64,000 nt of DNA from Glycomyces amatae (GCF_020991375.1 NZ_JAJLQZ010000017.1:1-64000); one strand, 5' to 3'. Numbered from the stretch's first letter, positions 33,426 to 41,481 are shown. Program-made: numbers and translations. Notes: generated by a model not told the origin, from the sequence alone.

Positions 33426-34030
33426 GCGGCCTCCCCGGTGAAGGCGATCGAGTCGACGAGTGCGGCGGCCGCGGTCCGGTCTTCGGCCGATGCGTCAGCG
33501 GTACTGAGCACGCGGACGTTCACCGCGTGCCCGTGATCGGCCGAGGGCAGCACGTACAAGGCGCCGGTCTGGTCGTCGAGGCGGAGGTCCCCTCGGAGCC
33601 CGTCCTCGATGTTCGGTGTGGCGAACGCGGCGGGCGGGCCCAGTTCGAGCATCGAACCCGAGTACTCGGCGGTCTCGAGGAGCCGGCTCACGCCCTCCCA
33701 CATCCGCTGCGGGTCGGTGCCGTCCGGGTCGGGGAACTGCACCGCGTCGAGCACGACCGTGGTGCCGTCGCGGGCGAGGACCACTCGCAGGTCGAGTTTG
33801 GTCTGGGCCCGGTCGACCTCCCAGGCCTCGTCCAGCTCGACCTCGGCGGCGCGTTCGGGGCCGAAGGCGACGACCGTGCCGGGTTCGAGTGCCTCGCGGG
33901 CGGGCAGCGACCGGTTCGCCAGCACTTCGACGGCGGCCACCATCAGGAGGACGCCGACGGCGACGAGCGGCACCCAGATCCGGGCCCGGCCCCGGACCGC
34001 GTTCCCGCCGATGACGCGCTGTTCAGCCAT
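33422..34030 (-). CDS. Membrane-anchored protein of unknown function, coupled to PrsW-like protease
   Basis: 202 aa from the ATG of MAEQRVIGGNAVRG; the frame extends upstream into the repeat region but loses protein-like character there. One N-terminal membrane helix (IWVPLVAVGVLLMVAAVEVLA) followed by an extracytoplasmic domain of ~160 residues with alternating strand pattern (AREALEPGTVVAFG, TKLDLRVVLARDGTTVVLDAVQFPD, GDLRLDDQTGALYVLPS, AVNVRVLSTAD). I do not recognise the domain. The 4-nt overlap with the protease gene suggests a functional link. Confidence 0.7.
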   Translation of the reverse strand: MAEQRVIGGNAVRGRARIWVPLVAVGVLLMVAAVEVLANRSLPAREALEPGTVVAFGPERAAEVELDEAWEVDRAQTKLDLRVVLARDGTTVVLDAVQFPDPDGTDPQRMWEGVSRLLETAEYSGSMLELGPPAAFATPNIEDGLRGDLRLDDQTGALYVLPSADHGHAVNVRVLSTADASAEDRTAAAALVDSIAFTGEAA

Positions 34031-34189
34031 CGGGTCAACATAACCAAGAAGCAGGGCCCAGACCTGCGAAAACGCAAAAACTCGACAGGCCTGCAATTTG
34101 GCGAGGTCGATGCCTGCGCAGGGAGCAGAACCGGCCTGGAGCCCGAACGGTCGATCGCCCGCGCCAAGGCGCCTCGACCCCACCGGCGC

Positions 34190-34725
34190 CCCGATGCGAC
34201 CGGGCCCTCCCGCCGCAGCGCGAACGGCCAAGAAGGCGACCCGCCGATCCGGTCGGCGCGGCCCGAACTCGAACCGCGCTCCGCGAGCGCGCATCCCACG
34301 GCTGAAGGCCCGAACAGCCCAAGCCTCAGCTCGGCGCGATCGAGCACCCGGCTTCAGCACGAACGGCCCGAGAGACGAACCGCCGGTTCACCCAACACGG
34401 ACCGCACTCCCGCTGGCGTGAACCCCGCAGCCGAAAAGCCCGAGCCGCGGCCCGATGCGATCGAGCACTCCCGCCGCAGCGCGAACGGATCGGAAGGCAA
34501 CCCGCCGCTTCGCTCAGCGCGGCCCGGAATCGAATCGCGCTCCAGCAGGCGTGAAGCCCGCGACCGAGAAGCGCGAGCGGTCCGAGCCACCGCCCGATGC
34601 GATCGAGCACCCGGCTTCAGCACGAACGGCCCGAGAAACCAGCCACCGGTTCGCTCGGCACGGACCGCGCTCTCGCTGGCGTGAAGCCCGCGGCCGAGAG
34701 AGGCGCGATCGCCTCGCCGACCGTG
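34190..34725. repeat. Degenerate tandem repeat array, ~130-bp units in two alternating subtypes
   Basis: Four related units begin at CCCGATGCGA(T/C)C-like sequence: near 34190, 34330, 34451 and 34593. Units 1 and 3 share CTCCCGCCGCAGCGCGAACGG; units 2 and 4 share CACCCGGCTTCAGCACGAACGG. Each continues with CGCCGG(T/A)TC, GC(G/A)CGGACC or GCGCGGCCCG, then CGCGCTCC...GGCGTGAA(G/C)CCCGC and CCGA(A/G)AAGC. Spacing between like units is about 261-263 bp, so a ~262-bp dimer seems to have been duplicated. No convincing protein is encoded: open frames through it are low-complexity. Origin unknown. Confidence 0.7.
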
Positions 34726-35095
34726 CGCCGACGAGCGCGCGGCCGGGCCCGTAGCCGGGTCTGTAGCCTGCGGGTCGGCCCAGCGTCGCGCCCTGCCGGC
34801 AGGGGAAGCCTCTTGTTGCCGAATCACGTTGCAGCGCAACGACTTCCCCAGAAGGCTTCTCGGCTTGCCGGTACGGTTCAGGGGGTGTCGACGAGCCCCT
34901 GGCGGCCGCTATCCAACCCGCACTCCCGTCGGCCCGCCCCCACCGGACCGGCCGCCGCGCAGCGGCGACCGGCCGATGGCCCGCATCGCCGCGTCGTCGG
35001 CGCTCCAGACACCACACCGGTACCTGGAGCGCCTTCCGCCTTGCGACCGAACCAGCGGCCTCAGGCACCGGCTCGCCGGAGTTCGTAAACGTCCC
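34726..35095. other. Intergenic region without recognised gene
   Basis: About 370 bp between the repeat array and the PepSY gene. I see no gene, tRNA or clear promoter. Short inverted repeats (CTGCCGGCAG near 34793, GAAGCCT...AGGCTTC around 34806-34858, GGCCGCCGCGCAGCGGCGACCGGCC near 34948-34975) could act as terminators. Confidence 0.4.
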
Positions 35096-35695
35096 CTAGT
35101 CGTCGTCACCGTCCTCGTCGTCATCGTCGTAGCGGTCGTCGTCCACATCGTCCGCGTCGTCGTCATCGTCATCGTCGTACTTGTCGTCGGCGTCGTTCGG
35201 GTCGTCGTCCGCGAAGACGTCGGCGATGGTGCCGTCGAAGGCGTCGACCACGACGTCCCACTCGGCGTTGTCGGCGTCGACCACCTCGACGATCCACACC
35301 GGGGCGTCGGCGGTGCCCTCCAGGTCGATGTCGTGGACCTCGCCCGCGACTTCGGCCAGGGCCGCCTCGACGGCCGCGTCCTCGCCGATGGCCTCGGCCG
35401 GGAGCGCGAAGTCGTCGTCCCCGTCGTACACGTCGTCCGCGTCAGTGCCGTCCGTGCCGTAGGCGGCGCCGTCCGTGCCGTAGGCGGCGCCGTTCTGCCC
35501 GCGGCTGTCATCGGTGCCGGTGACGTCGCCGCGGGTCTCGTCCGCGTCGTCGAGGTCGGCCGCGAAGGCCGCGGCGGCGCCGCCGCCGAGGAGCAGGGCG
35601 CCCGCGGCGCCCGCGATGACGAGGGTGCGGTGGCGGCCGGTGAAGCGGCGGGCCTTCGGGGCCTCGGGCTGCTGGGTGTCGGTCGGAGCGTTCAT
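35096..35695 (-). CDS. Secreted/membrane PepSY-domain protein with poly-Asp tail
   Basis: 199 aa from MNAPTDTQQPEAPKA (AAAGGAC before the ATG). A signal-anchor (RTLVIAGAAGALLLGGGAAAAFAADL) is followed by a Gly/Tyr/Thr linker holding a short direct repeat (AAYGTDG twice). A single PepSY-like domain follows (AIGEDAAVEAALAEVAGEVHDIDLEG ... PVWIVEVVDADNAEWDVVVDAFDGTIADVF). The last ~35 residues are almost pure Asp (DDPNDADDKYDDDD...), a plausible divalent-cation binder. It is divergent from a two-component system whose sensor also has a poly-Asp loop, and shares phased repeats with it, so it is likely a regulon member. Confidence 0.85.
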   Translation of the reverse strand: MNAPTDTQQPEAPKARRFTGRHRTLVIAGAAGALLLGGGAAAAFAADLDDADETRGDVTGTDDSRGQNGAAYGTDGAAYGTDGTDADDVYDGDDDFALPAEAIGEDAAVEAALAEVAGEVHDIDLEGTADAPVWIVEVVDADNAEWDVVVDAFDGTIADVFADDDPNDADDKYDDDDDDDADDVDDDRYDDDDEDGDDD

Positions 35696-35748
35696 GTCGG
35701 GTCCTTTCGTCTGGCTGATCGGATGTCCGCAACCTTGCGCCCCCGAAC

Positions 35749-35873
35749 CTGAAGCCAAGCTGAAGCGACCTGAAGACGGCTTAAGGTTCGGGGCCGGGCG
35801 GCGCCGTCGCCAAGCGTCCGGCCTGGTCGCGGCCGGTCGCGGACCCGCCGGGGCGACTTCAGGTTGGCTTCAG
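35749..35873. promoter_or_regulatory. Phased CTTCAG/CTGAAG repeats, probable response-regulator sites
   Basis: Towards the PepSY gene CTGAAG occurs at 35749, 35760 and 35770 and CTTAAG at 35780, spaced 11, 10 and 10 bp. Towards the two-component genes CTTCAG occurs at 35857 and 35868 (11 bp) within CTTCAGGTT repeats. One-turn direct repeats are the usual binding pattern of OmpR-family regulators. Both sets read in the same sense relative to their own genes (CTTCAG towards each start). Confidence 0.7.
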
Positions 35874-35897
35874 GTTCGCTGTGTCAAGCTTCGGAAC

Positions 35898-36575
35898 ATG
35901 CGTTTGCTGATGGTGGAAGACGAGCAGCGGCTGGCCGAGATGGTCGCCGCCGGGCTGACGGCCGAGGGGTACGCCGTCGACCTCGCCCACGACGGCCGCA
36001 CGGGCCTGTCGATGGCCCGCACCGGCGGCTACGACGCGATCATCCTGGACATCATGCTGCCGGGCATGAACGGCTACCAGGTGTGCGCGACCCTGCGCCG
36101 GGAGGGGATCGCCGCGCCGATCCTCATGCTCACCGCCAAGGACGGCGAGTACGACGAGGCCGAGGGCCTGGACACCGGCGCCGACGACTACCTGACCAAG
36201 CCCTTCTCGTTCGTGGTCCTCCAGGCGCGCATCCGGGCGATGATGCGCCGGGGCAGGTCCGCGGCGCCCGCGGTGTGGCGGTTCGGCGACCTCACGGTCG
36301 ACCCGGCCACGCGCTCCTGCCGCCGCGCCGGCGCCCCGGTCGACCTCACCTCCAAGGAGTTCTCGGTGCTGGAGTACCTGGCGAGCCGCGCGGGCGAGGT
36401 CGTGTCCAAGTCGGAGATCCTCCACCACGTGTGGGACTTCGCCTACGACGGCGACGTGAACATCGTGGAGGTCTACATCTCCAATCTGCGCCGCAAGATC
36501 GACGCGCCCTACGGGAAGACCTCCATCGCCACCGTGCGCGGCGCGGGCTACCGGTTGGCGGCAGACGGTGGATAA
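35898..36575 (+). CDS. OmpR/PhoB-family response regulator
   Basis: 225 aa from MRLLMVEDEQRL; longer upstream frames pass through the promoter repeats. Receiver domain with acidic E7/D8, phospho-acceptor D51 in AIILDIMLPGMNG, Thr in MLTAKDG and Lys in YLTKPFS. The C-terminal winged helix has VDLTSKEFSVLEYLA...SKSEILHHVWDF...VDVYISNLRRKI-like sequence and ends in VRGAGYRL. It overlaps the sensor gene by 8 bp. It probably binds the CTTCAG repeats and controls itself and the PepSY gene. Confidence 0.95.
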   Translation: MRLLMVEDEQRLAEMVAAGLTAEGYAVDLAHDGRTGLSMARTGGYDAIILDIMLPGMNGYQVCATLRREGIAAPILMLTAKDGEYDEAEGLDTGADDYLTKPFSFVVLQARIRAMMRRGRSAAPAVWRFGDLTVDPATRSCRRAGAPVDLTSKEFSVLEYLASRAGEVVSKSEILHHVWDFAYDGDVNIVEVYISNLRRKIDAPYGKTSIATVRGAGYRLAADGG

Positions 36576-38082
36576 GGCGCGGCGCAGGGCGATGCGCGAA
36601 TCGCTGAGGCGGTCCCGGGGGAAGCGGCTGCTGTGGCGGCCGGAGTCGGTGCGGGCGCGCACCACGGTGGGCGCCACGGCCGTCGTCGCCGTCGCGCTGG
36701 TCGCGGCCGGGTTCCTGGTCGTGACCCTGCTGCGCGACAACCTGTACGGCCGCGCCGAGCTCACCGCCGAGGTCAGCGCCCGCTCCATCGCCGGGCAGCT
36801 CGCCTCCGGGACCGCGCCGACGGCGCTGGAGCTGCCCGACGACGACGAGCTCGCGCAGATCGTGGACGCGAACGGCGACGTCGTCGCCGCCAGCGAGGAC
36901 CTGGTGGGTCTCGGCGCGCTCGGGGACTTCGCCCCGCAGCCCGAGGCCGCGACGAGCGGGCCGGACGACGACCAGGACGACGACGATGACGATGACGAGT
37001 CCGGGGACGACGATGACGACGACGCCGACGAGGTGACCGCGGGGGGCGGCTCGGTCGGGTCGGACCTGGACTACCGCACGCTGGACGTCCCCGAGGAGGA
37101 CGCGCCCTACCGGTTCGCGGCCATCACCGCCACGGCCCCCGACGGCCGGGTCTACTCGGTCTACTCGGGATCCTCGCTGGAGACCCAGGAGGAGGCGGTC
37201 GACAGCGTCGCGGCGGCGATGCTGTGGTCGCTGGCGCCGCTGCTCGCGGTCGTCGCGGTCGTGACCTGGCTGGTGACCCGTCGCGCGCTGCGCCCGGTGG
37301 CGGCAATCCAGAGGGAGCTCGTCGAGATCACCGGCGGCGACCTGTCGCGGCGGGTGCCGGTGCCCGCGAGCCGGGACGAGATCCACACCCTCGCGACCAC
37401 GACCAACATGACGTTGGCGGCGCTGGACGCGGCGGTGTCGCAGCAGCGCCGGTTCGTCGCCGACGCCTCGCATGAGCTGCGCAACCCGCTCGCGATCCTG
37501 CGGACGCAGTTCGAGATCGCCCGGGAGCACCCCGAGCTGCTGGACCTGGACGCGACGCTGGGAGACGTGATCCGCCTCCAGGACCTCGCCGCGGACCTGC
37601 TGCTCCTGGCGCGGTTGGACGCCGGGGAGCGGCCGCGGCACGTCGCGGTGCCCTTCACCGAGCTGGTGCGCGAGGAGGTGGCGCGCCGGGCCGCCTCGGA
37701 CCGCGTGCCGGTGCGGCTCGAGGTGGAGGAGGACCTGTCGGTCATGGGCGTGCAGGGGCACCTGGCGCGGGCGGTGGGGAACCTGCTGGCGAACGCGCAG
37801 CGGCACGCCGTCGAGGGGGTGTCGGTGCGGTTGAAGGCCGAGGACGAGGAGTGGCTGCGGCTCGACGTCGCCGACGACGGCAACGGGGTGCCGCACGGGG
37901 AGCGGCGCCGGATCTTCGACCGGTTCGTGCGGCTCGACGAGTCCCGCAGCCGGGACGAGGGCGGCGCGGGGCTCGGCCTGGCGATCGTGCAGGACGTGGC
38001 GCTGGAGCACAAGGGCATGGTGTGGGTGCTCGATGCGCCCGAGGGCGGTGCGCTGTTCCGGATGGCGCTGCGCCGCATCTGA
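36568..38082 (+). CDS. Sensor histidine kinase with poly-Asp extracytoplasmic loop
   Basis: 504 aa, GTG start overlapping the regulator stop. First membrane helix VGATAVVAVALVAAGFLVVTLL, an extracytoplasmic sensor of ~160 residues, second helix LWSLAPLLAVVAVVTWLV, HAMP, dimerisation box with H302 in DASHELRNPLAI, then N box (LLANAQRHA), G1 (VADDGNGVP), F box (FDRFVRLDESRSR) and G2 (GGAGLGLAIV). About residues 132-155 of the sensor are almost all Asp/Glu with only Gln, Ser, Gly and Ala breaks. Such loops bind divalent cations or cationic peptides, so those are plausible signals. Confidence 0.94.
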   Translation: MDKARRRAMRESLRRSRGKRLLWRPESVRARTTVGATAVVAVALVAAGFLVVTLLRDNLYGRAELTAEVSARSIAGQLASGTAPTALELPDDDELAQIVDANGDVVAASEDLVGLGALGDFAPQPEAATSGPDDDQDDDDDDDESGDDDDDDADEVTAGGGSVGSDLDYRTLDVPEEDAPYRFAAITATAPDGRVYSVYSGSSLETQEEAVDSVAAAMLWSLAPLLAVVAVVTWLVTRRALRPVAAIQRELVEITGGDLSRRVPVPASRDEIHTLATTTNMTLAALDAAVSQQRRFVADASHELRNPLAILRTQFEIAREHPELLDLDATLGDVIRLQDLAADLLLLARLDAGERPRHVAVPFTELVREEVARRAASDRVPVRLEVEEDLSVMGVQGHLARAVGNLLANAQRHAVEGVSVRLKAEDEEWLRLDVADDGNGVPHGERRRIFDRFVRLDESRSRDEGGAGLGLAIVQDVALEHKGMVWVLDAPEGGALFRMALRRI

Positions 38083-38558
38083 GGAGGGTCGGCGGGGACG
38101 GCCGCCGGGGAGGGAGGTGGATGCTCGACCCCGTCGACGGCACCGCCGATCGGCGGGAGCGGCCGCCGGGGAGGGAGTGGTCGCGGCGGTGCGGTGCAGT
38201 GGGTCGGCGAGGGGCGGCTGTCGGCGCGAGGGCAGGCGCTGAGGCGGAGGCGGTTGTGGCGGTGCGACAGGACAGTGCGACAGTGCGGACGCGAGGTCGG
38301 GGGCGAGTGCGCTGGGGCGGTCGCGCGGCGCGGCAGCGTGGGCGCGGGGCGGGTGCTTCGAGCGGAGGTGGTCGCGTCGGCGCGGGCGCGTGGCCGATGC
38401 ACGCCCGTTCGGCCGATGCCGGAGCGGCGAGCGGCGAGCGGCGAGCGGCGAGCGGCGAGCGGCGAGCGGCGAGCGGCGAGCGGCGAGAACAGTGTGATCC
38501 GTTCACATCCGCTGGTCGGCGTGGAACTCCGGCAACACGGGCCTCATACGATGGCCTG
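38083..38558. other. Intergenic region with direct repeats
   Basis: 476 bp between the histidine kinase and the dehydrogenase. It has a 17-bp direct repeat GGCCGCCGGGGAGGGAG (near 38100 and 38161) and the heptamer array described separately. Open frames through it are Arg/Gly-rich and not gene-like. Confidence 0.5.
38422..38484. repeat. 7-bp tandem repeat (GAGCGGC, nine copies)
   Basis: Nine perfect head-to-tail copies of GAGCGGC. It ends about 75 bp upstream of the dehydrogenase start. A perfect array of this kind can change length by slippage and may vary between strains. Confidence 0.95.
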
Positions 38559-39464
38559 ATGAAAATCTGGATCGCTCACGAAGCGGGCCGGGCGCTGCTC
38601 GGCCCGGTGCCCGACGGCGTCGAGATCGAGGTCTACGAAGGCGGGGAGTACCCCTCCGATCCCGCCGGCGTCGACCTCTGGGTGCCGCCGTTCCTGGGAC
38701 CGGACCCGGCGCGGACGTTCAAGGACATGCCCGGCCTCAAGGCGGTGCAGCTGCTCAGCGCGGGCGTCGAGCAGTGGATTCCGCACGTCCCGCACGGCGT
38801 GGCCCTGTGCGGGAACCGCGGCGCCCACACCGAGGCGACCGCCGAGTGGGTGCTGACCGCGACGCTGGCCTCGGTCCGCGGGTTCGACCGGTACGCGCGC
38901 GAGCAGACCGCGCGGGAGTGGACGCCGAGGCGGTCGGGGACGATCTCGGGCGCGACCGCGCTCATCGTGGGCGCCGGGTCGATCGGCGAGGCGGTCGCGC
39001 GCCGGTTCGAGGCCTCGGGCACGACGGTCCGCAAGATCGCGCGCACGGCCAGGCCGGGCGTGGGCACGCTCGCGGACCTGCCCGAGCTCCTGCCGGAGGC
39101 GGACGTGGTGGTCCTGATCGTGCCGCTCACGCCGGAGACCGAGGGCCTGGCGGACGCGGCGTTCCTGGCGCGCATGAAGGACGGCGCACTGCTGGTGAAC
39201 GCCGCGCGCGGAAAGGTCGCGGACACGGACGCGCTGACCGCCGAGGTCGCCTCGGGGCGGCTGCGCTGCGCGCTCGACGTGACCGAGCCGGAGCCGCTCC
39301 CGGCCGACCACGAGCTGTGGGGCCTGGAGGGCGCGCTCATCACGCCGCACGTGGGCGGCGCGGTCGAGGGCTTCGCGGAGCGGTGCTACCCGCAGGTGGG
39401 CGAGCAGATCCGCCGCCTCGCGGCGGGCGAGCCGCTCGCGAACGTGGCCGTCAACGGCTACTGA
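38559..39464 (+). CDS. D-isomer-specific 2-hydroxyacid dehydrogenase family protein
   Basis: 301 aa. NAD-binding Rossmann motif ALIVGAGSIGEAVARRF (about residues 130-146), the Arg of VNAARGKVADTDAL, the Glu of DVTEPEPLP and the His of TPHVGGAVEGF make up the usual catalytic set. N-terminal substrate domain is short, as in the group that includes phosphoglycerate-dehydrogenase-like enzymes of actinobacteria. The substrate is a 2-hydroxy/2-oxo acid that cannot be specified. No clear ribosome binding site, though the start is fixed by an in-frame stop just upstream. Confidence 0.9.
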   Translation: MKIWIAHEAGRALLGPVPDGVEIEVYEGGEYPSDPAGVDLWVPPFLGPDPARTFKDMPGLKAVQLLSAGVEQWIPHVPHGVALCGNRGAHTEATAEWVLTATLASVRGFDRYAREQTAREWTPRRSGTISGATALIVGAGSIGEAVARRFEASGTTVRKIARTARPGVGTLADLPELLPEADVVVLIVPLTPETEGLADAAFLARMKDGALLVNAARGKVADTDALTAEVASGRLRCALDVTEPEPLPADHELWGLEGALITPHVGGAVEGFAERCYPQVGEQIRRLAAGEPLANVAVNGY

Positions 39465-39494
39465 CCTCGGCGCGGCGCCAGCAATGTGAACGGA

Positions 39495-39533
39495 GGTTCC
39501 CGGTCAAACCGGACACCCGGGGACCCCCCTTTT
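39495..39533 (+). terminator. Intrinsic terminator after the dehydrogenase gene
   Basis: GGTTCCCGG/CCGGGGACC stem followed by CCCCCTTTT, 30 nt beyond the stop. This is a rare example here with a U-tract. Confidence 0.75.
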
Positions 39534-39565
39534 CAAATCTACGCGCCGGGTGCGACGGGGATTCG

Positions 39566-39589
39566 GGGCCGCCGTTCGAACGGCGGCCC
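39566..39589 (-). terminator. Terminator after the csaA-like gene
   Basis: Perfect 24-nt palindrome GGGCCGCCGTTC/GAACGGCGGCCC, 16 nt past the stop. Confidence 0.65.
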
Positions 39590-39605
39590 GTCCGCTGCGC
39601 GCCGG

Positions 39606-39965
39606 TCAGGCGATGCGGGCGCCGATCGGGGCGTCCGCGTCGGGGGCCAGGAGGATCACCTCACCGGTGCCCTCGACAGGGACGCCCAGGACCAGGACCT
39701 CGGACATGAAGTCGGCGATCTGGCGCGGCGGGAAGTTCGTCACCGCCACGACCGTGCGCCCCACCAGCTCCTCGGGGGTGTAGCGGGCGGTGATCTGGGC
39801 GCTGGAGCGCTTCACCCCGTGCTCGCCGAAGTCGATCCAGAGCTTGTAGGCGGGGTTGCGGGCCTTGGGGAAGGCCTCCGCGCGCTCGATGCGGCCGGTG
39901 CGGATCTCGGTGCGGAAGAAGTCCTCGGCGGAGCTCTGCTCCGTATTCGTCGTCGGTTCGGACAT
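39606..39965 (-). CDS. csaA: CsaA-like tRNA-binding-domain protein
   Basis: 119 aa from MSEPTTNTEQ. The EMAP/Trbp111 fold is recognisable: DFFRTEIRTGRIERAEAFPKARNPAYKLWIDFG, QITARYTPEELVGRTVVAVTNFPPRQIADFMSEVLVLGV, and the end VILLAPDADAPIGARIA. CsaA in Bacillus is a small dimeric tRNA-binding protein with chaperone-like effects on secretion. The bases before the ATG (CCCTCCCGGC) contain no ribosome binding site, and TACCCT six nt upstream could be a -10, so the mRNA may be leaderless. Confidence 0.9.
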   Translation of the reverse strand: MSEPTTNTEQSSAEDFFRTEIRTGRIERAEAFPKARNPAYKLWIDFGEHGVKRSSAQITARYTPEELVGRTVVAVTNFPPRQIADFMSEVLVLGVPVEGTGEVILLAPDADAPIGARIA

Positions 39966-40148
39966 GCCGGGAGGGTACCGCTGCGGCGCGGCGGACCGCT
40001 CGCGCGTTTCCACCGGCGCCGCAGAGGGCGCCGCATCCGCGAAAGCAGCGGGCGCTTCATTTCACTGCTGTTACATGCCGGAGGATCGTCCGGACCCAGA
40101 GCCGCGGCGGCGCTATGGTGTCGTTACTCACCGTGTCCCGACCCGCTC

Positions 40149-40322
40149 ATGAAGCCCGGACCCCTGGGAGCCCTCATGCGACCGCATCCACTGCCGGAGA
40201 CGCCCGGCCCCGGCTCGACGCCGGGCGGGCGCCGCGTCGAGCAGGGCCCTGTGGAGCGGTACCCCGACCGGTGCGGTCCCCTCGACCGGATGGACCTCGC
40301 GCCCATGGCCGGCCCCGGCTGA
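40149..40322 (+). CDS. Possible small Pro/Gly-rich protein
   Basis: 57 codons (MKPGPLGALMRPHPLPETPGPG ... MDLAPMAGPG, with the middle omitted), in the gap before the MocA-like gene. No ribosome binding site of quality, no known family. High Pro and Gly follow from GC content, so it may be chance. A promoter-like GCTATGGT lies near 40112. Confidence 0.2.
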   Translation: MKPGPLGALMRPHPLPETPGPGSTPGGRRVEQGPVERYPDRCGPLDRMDLAPMAGPG

Positions 40323-40384
40323 GGCGGCCGGCCCTGCGCGCGCCGACACCCGCCACGGGGGCGGGGTCATCGAAGGGGGAACAC

Positions 40385-40993
40385 ATGAAGAACACCGCGG
40401 GGCTCGTGCTCGCCGCGGGCGCCGGAAGGCGCTTCGGGGAGCCGAAGGCCCTGGTCGAATACGAGGGGCGGAGCCTGCTGGACCGCGCCGTCGCCACACT
40501 GCGGGACGGCGGCTGCCGCCAGGTCCTCGCCGTGCTCGGCGCCGGGGCCGAGCGGACGCTGTCGGCGGCGGCCGAGGCGTTCACGCCGGTGCTCAACCGG
40601 CGCTGGGGGCAGGGCCTGTCCACCTCGCTGAAGGCCGGGCTGGCGGCCGTGCCGGAGCGGTACGACGGGGTCGTGGTGACCCTGGTCGACCAGCCGCGCG
40701 TCGAGGCCGAGGCGGTGCGGCGGCTCATCGCCGCCGCGGCGGAGGGCACGGCGATCGCGGTCGCCGTCTACGACGGCGGGCGCGGGCACCCGATGTACTT
40801 CGCCCGCGAGCACCTGGGCGCCATCGCCGACGGCGCCGCCGGGAACCGGGGGGCGCGCGACTACCTCGCCGAGAACCCGGGGCTGGTCCGCGAGGTCCCC
40901 TGCCCGGGCGATCCGCTGGGCGTCGACGCCCCGGCCGGCCTCGCCGCGCTCGGAAGCCCGGCGGGGACGCCGCGGCCGGCGGGGCTCGCCTGA
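40385..40993 (+). CDS. MocA/MobA-like nucleotidyltransferase
   Basis: 202 aa. The GT-A nucleotidyl-transfer signature GLVLAAGAGRRFGEPKALVEYEGRSLLDRAV opens the protein, and VVTLVDQPRVEAEAVRRLI supplies the metal-binding Asp. GHPMYFAREH matches the GHP motif of this family. Relatives are molybdenum cofactor cytidylyltransferases (MocA) or uncharacterised NTP transferases. No other molybdenum gene lies nearby, so the substrate is uncertain. GAAGGGGGAAC is a good ribosome binding site. Confidence 0.85.
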   Translation: MKNTAGLVLAAGAGRRFGEPKALVEYEGRSLLDRAVATLRDGGCRQVLAVLGAGAERTLSAAAEAFTPVLNRRWGQGLSTSLKAGLAAVPERYDGVVVTLVDQPRVEAEAVRRLIAAAAEGTAIAVAVYDGGRGHPMYFAREHLGAIADGAAGNRGARDYLAENPGLVREVPCPGDPLGVDAPAGLAALGSPAGTPRPAGLA

Positions 40994-41001
40994 GCCCGCG
41001 C

Positions 41002-41020
41002 AGGGGCGCCTGAGCGCCCC
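41002..41020. terminator. Bidirectional terminator between the MocA-like gene and ndk
   Basis: AGGGGCGC-CTGA-GCGCCCC(C)T hairpin between convergent genes. Confidence 0.55.
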
Positions 41021-41073
41021 CTAGGGCCGGGCCGCACTGCTGCCAGCGTCGTCAGCGGTGCGCCCCAAGCGGT

Positions 41074-41481
41074 TCAGGAGGCGAACCAGAGGTCGATCTC
41101 GCGCTTGGCCGACTCCTCGGAGTCGGAGGCGTGGATGAGGTTCTGCTGGTTCGACACCGAGAAGTCGCCGCGGATCGTCCCGGGCTCGGCCTTGCGGCCG
41201 TCGGTGGCGCCGGCGAGCTTGCGCACCACCGGGATCGCCTCGTCGCCGGAGGCCACCAGGCTCACCAGGGGGCCCGAGGTCATGAAGGCCTTCAGGCCCT
41301 CGTAGTACTCGCGGCCCACGTGCTCGGCGTAGTGGGCGTCCGAGAGCGCGGCGTCCATCGTCCGCAGGCGCAGCTGGTCGATGCGCAGCCCCTTGCGTTC
41401 CAGGCGGGCCAGGACCTCGCCGACGAGCCCGCGCCGGACGGCGTCGGGTTTGATCAGCACGAGCGTGCGCTGCTGGGCCAC
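41074..41481 (-). CDS. ndk: Nucleoside diphosphate kinase
   Basis: 135 aa from GTG (VAQQRTLVLIKPDAVRRGL) with GAGGAG upstream; an in-frame ATG 14 codons earlier is less likely because family members start here. It transfers phosphate between nucleoside triphosphates and diphosphates. Catalytic His is in NLIHASDS, and RTLVLIKPDAV, ALSDAHYAEH and PGTIRGDF are standard. In mycobacteria and streptomycetes ndk follows the DUF4233 gene in a valS-folC cluster; here about 7.4 kb of other genes lie between. Confidence 0.96.
   Translation of the reverse strand: MAQQRTLVLIKPDAVRRGLVGEVLARLERKGLRIDQLRLRTMDAALSDAHYAEHVGREYYEGLKAFMTSGPLVSLVASGDEAIPVVRKLAGATDGRKAEPGTIRGDFSVSNQQNLIHASDSEESAKREIDLWFAS

Noticed and set aside
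34230..34560. tRNA-like T-arm sequences (GGTTCGAGTTC and GATTCGATTCC on the minus strand) in the repeat array
   Set aside because: No acceptor, D or anticodon stems can be formed around them; they belong to the degenerate repeats.
38422..38484. CRISPR-like array
   Set aside because: Unit of 7 bp without spacers; a simple tandem repeat.
37851..38558. Extension of the dehydrogenase frame far upstream through the heptamer array
   Set aside because: The extension is antiparallel-like Arg/Ala repeat sequence overlapping the kinase gene; the ATG at 38559 begins the conserved fold.
39481..39540. Possible tRNA or small RNA around GGTTCCCGGTCAAACC
   Set aside because: Explained fully by an intrinsic terminator hairpin followed by CCCCCTTTT.
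40149..40322. Small Pro/Gly-rich frame as a confident gene
   Set aside because: Kept only as a low-confidence feature: no good ribosome binding site or family.
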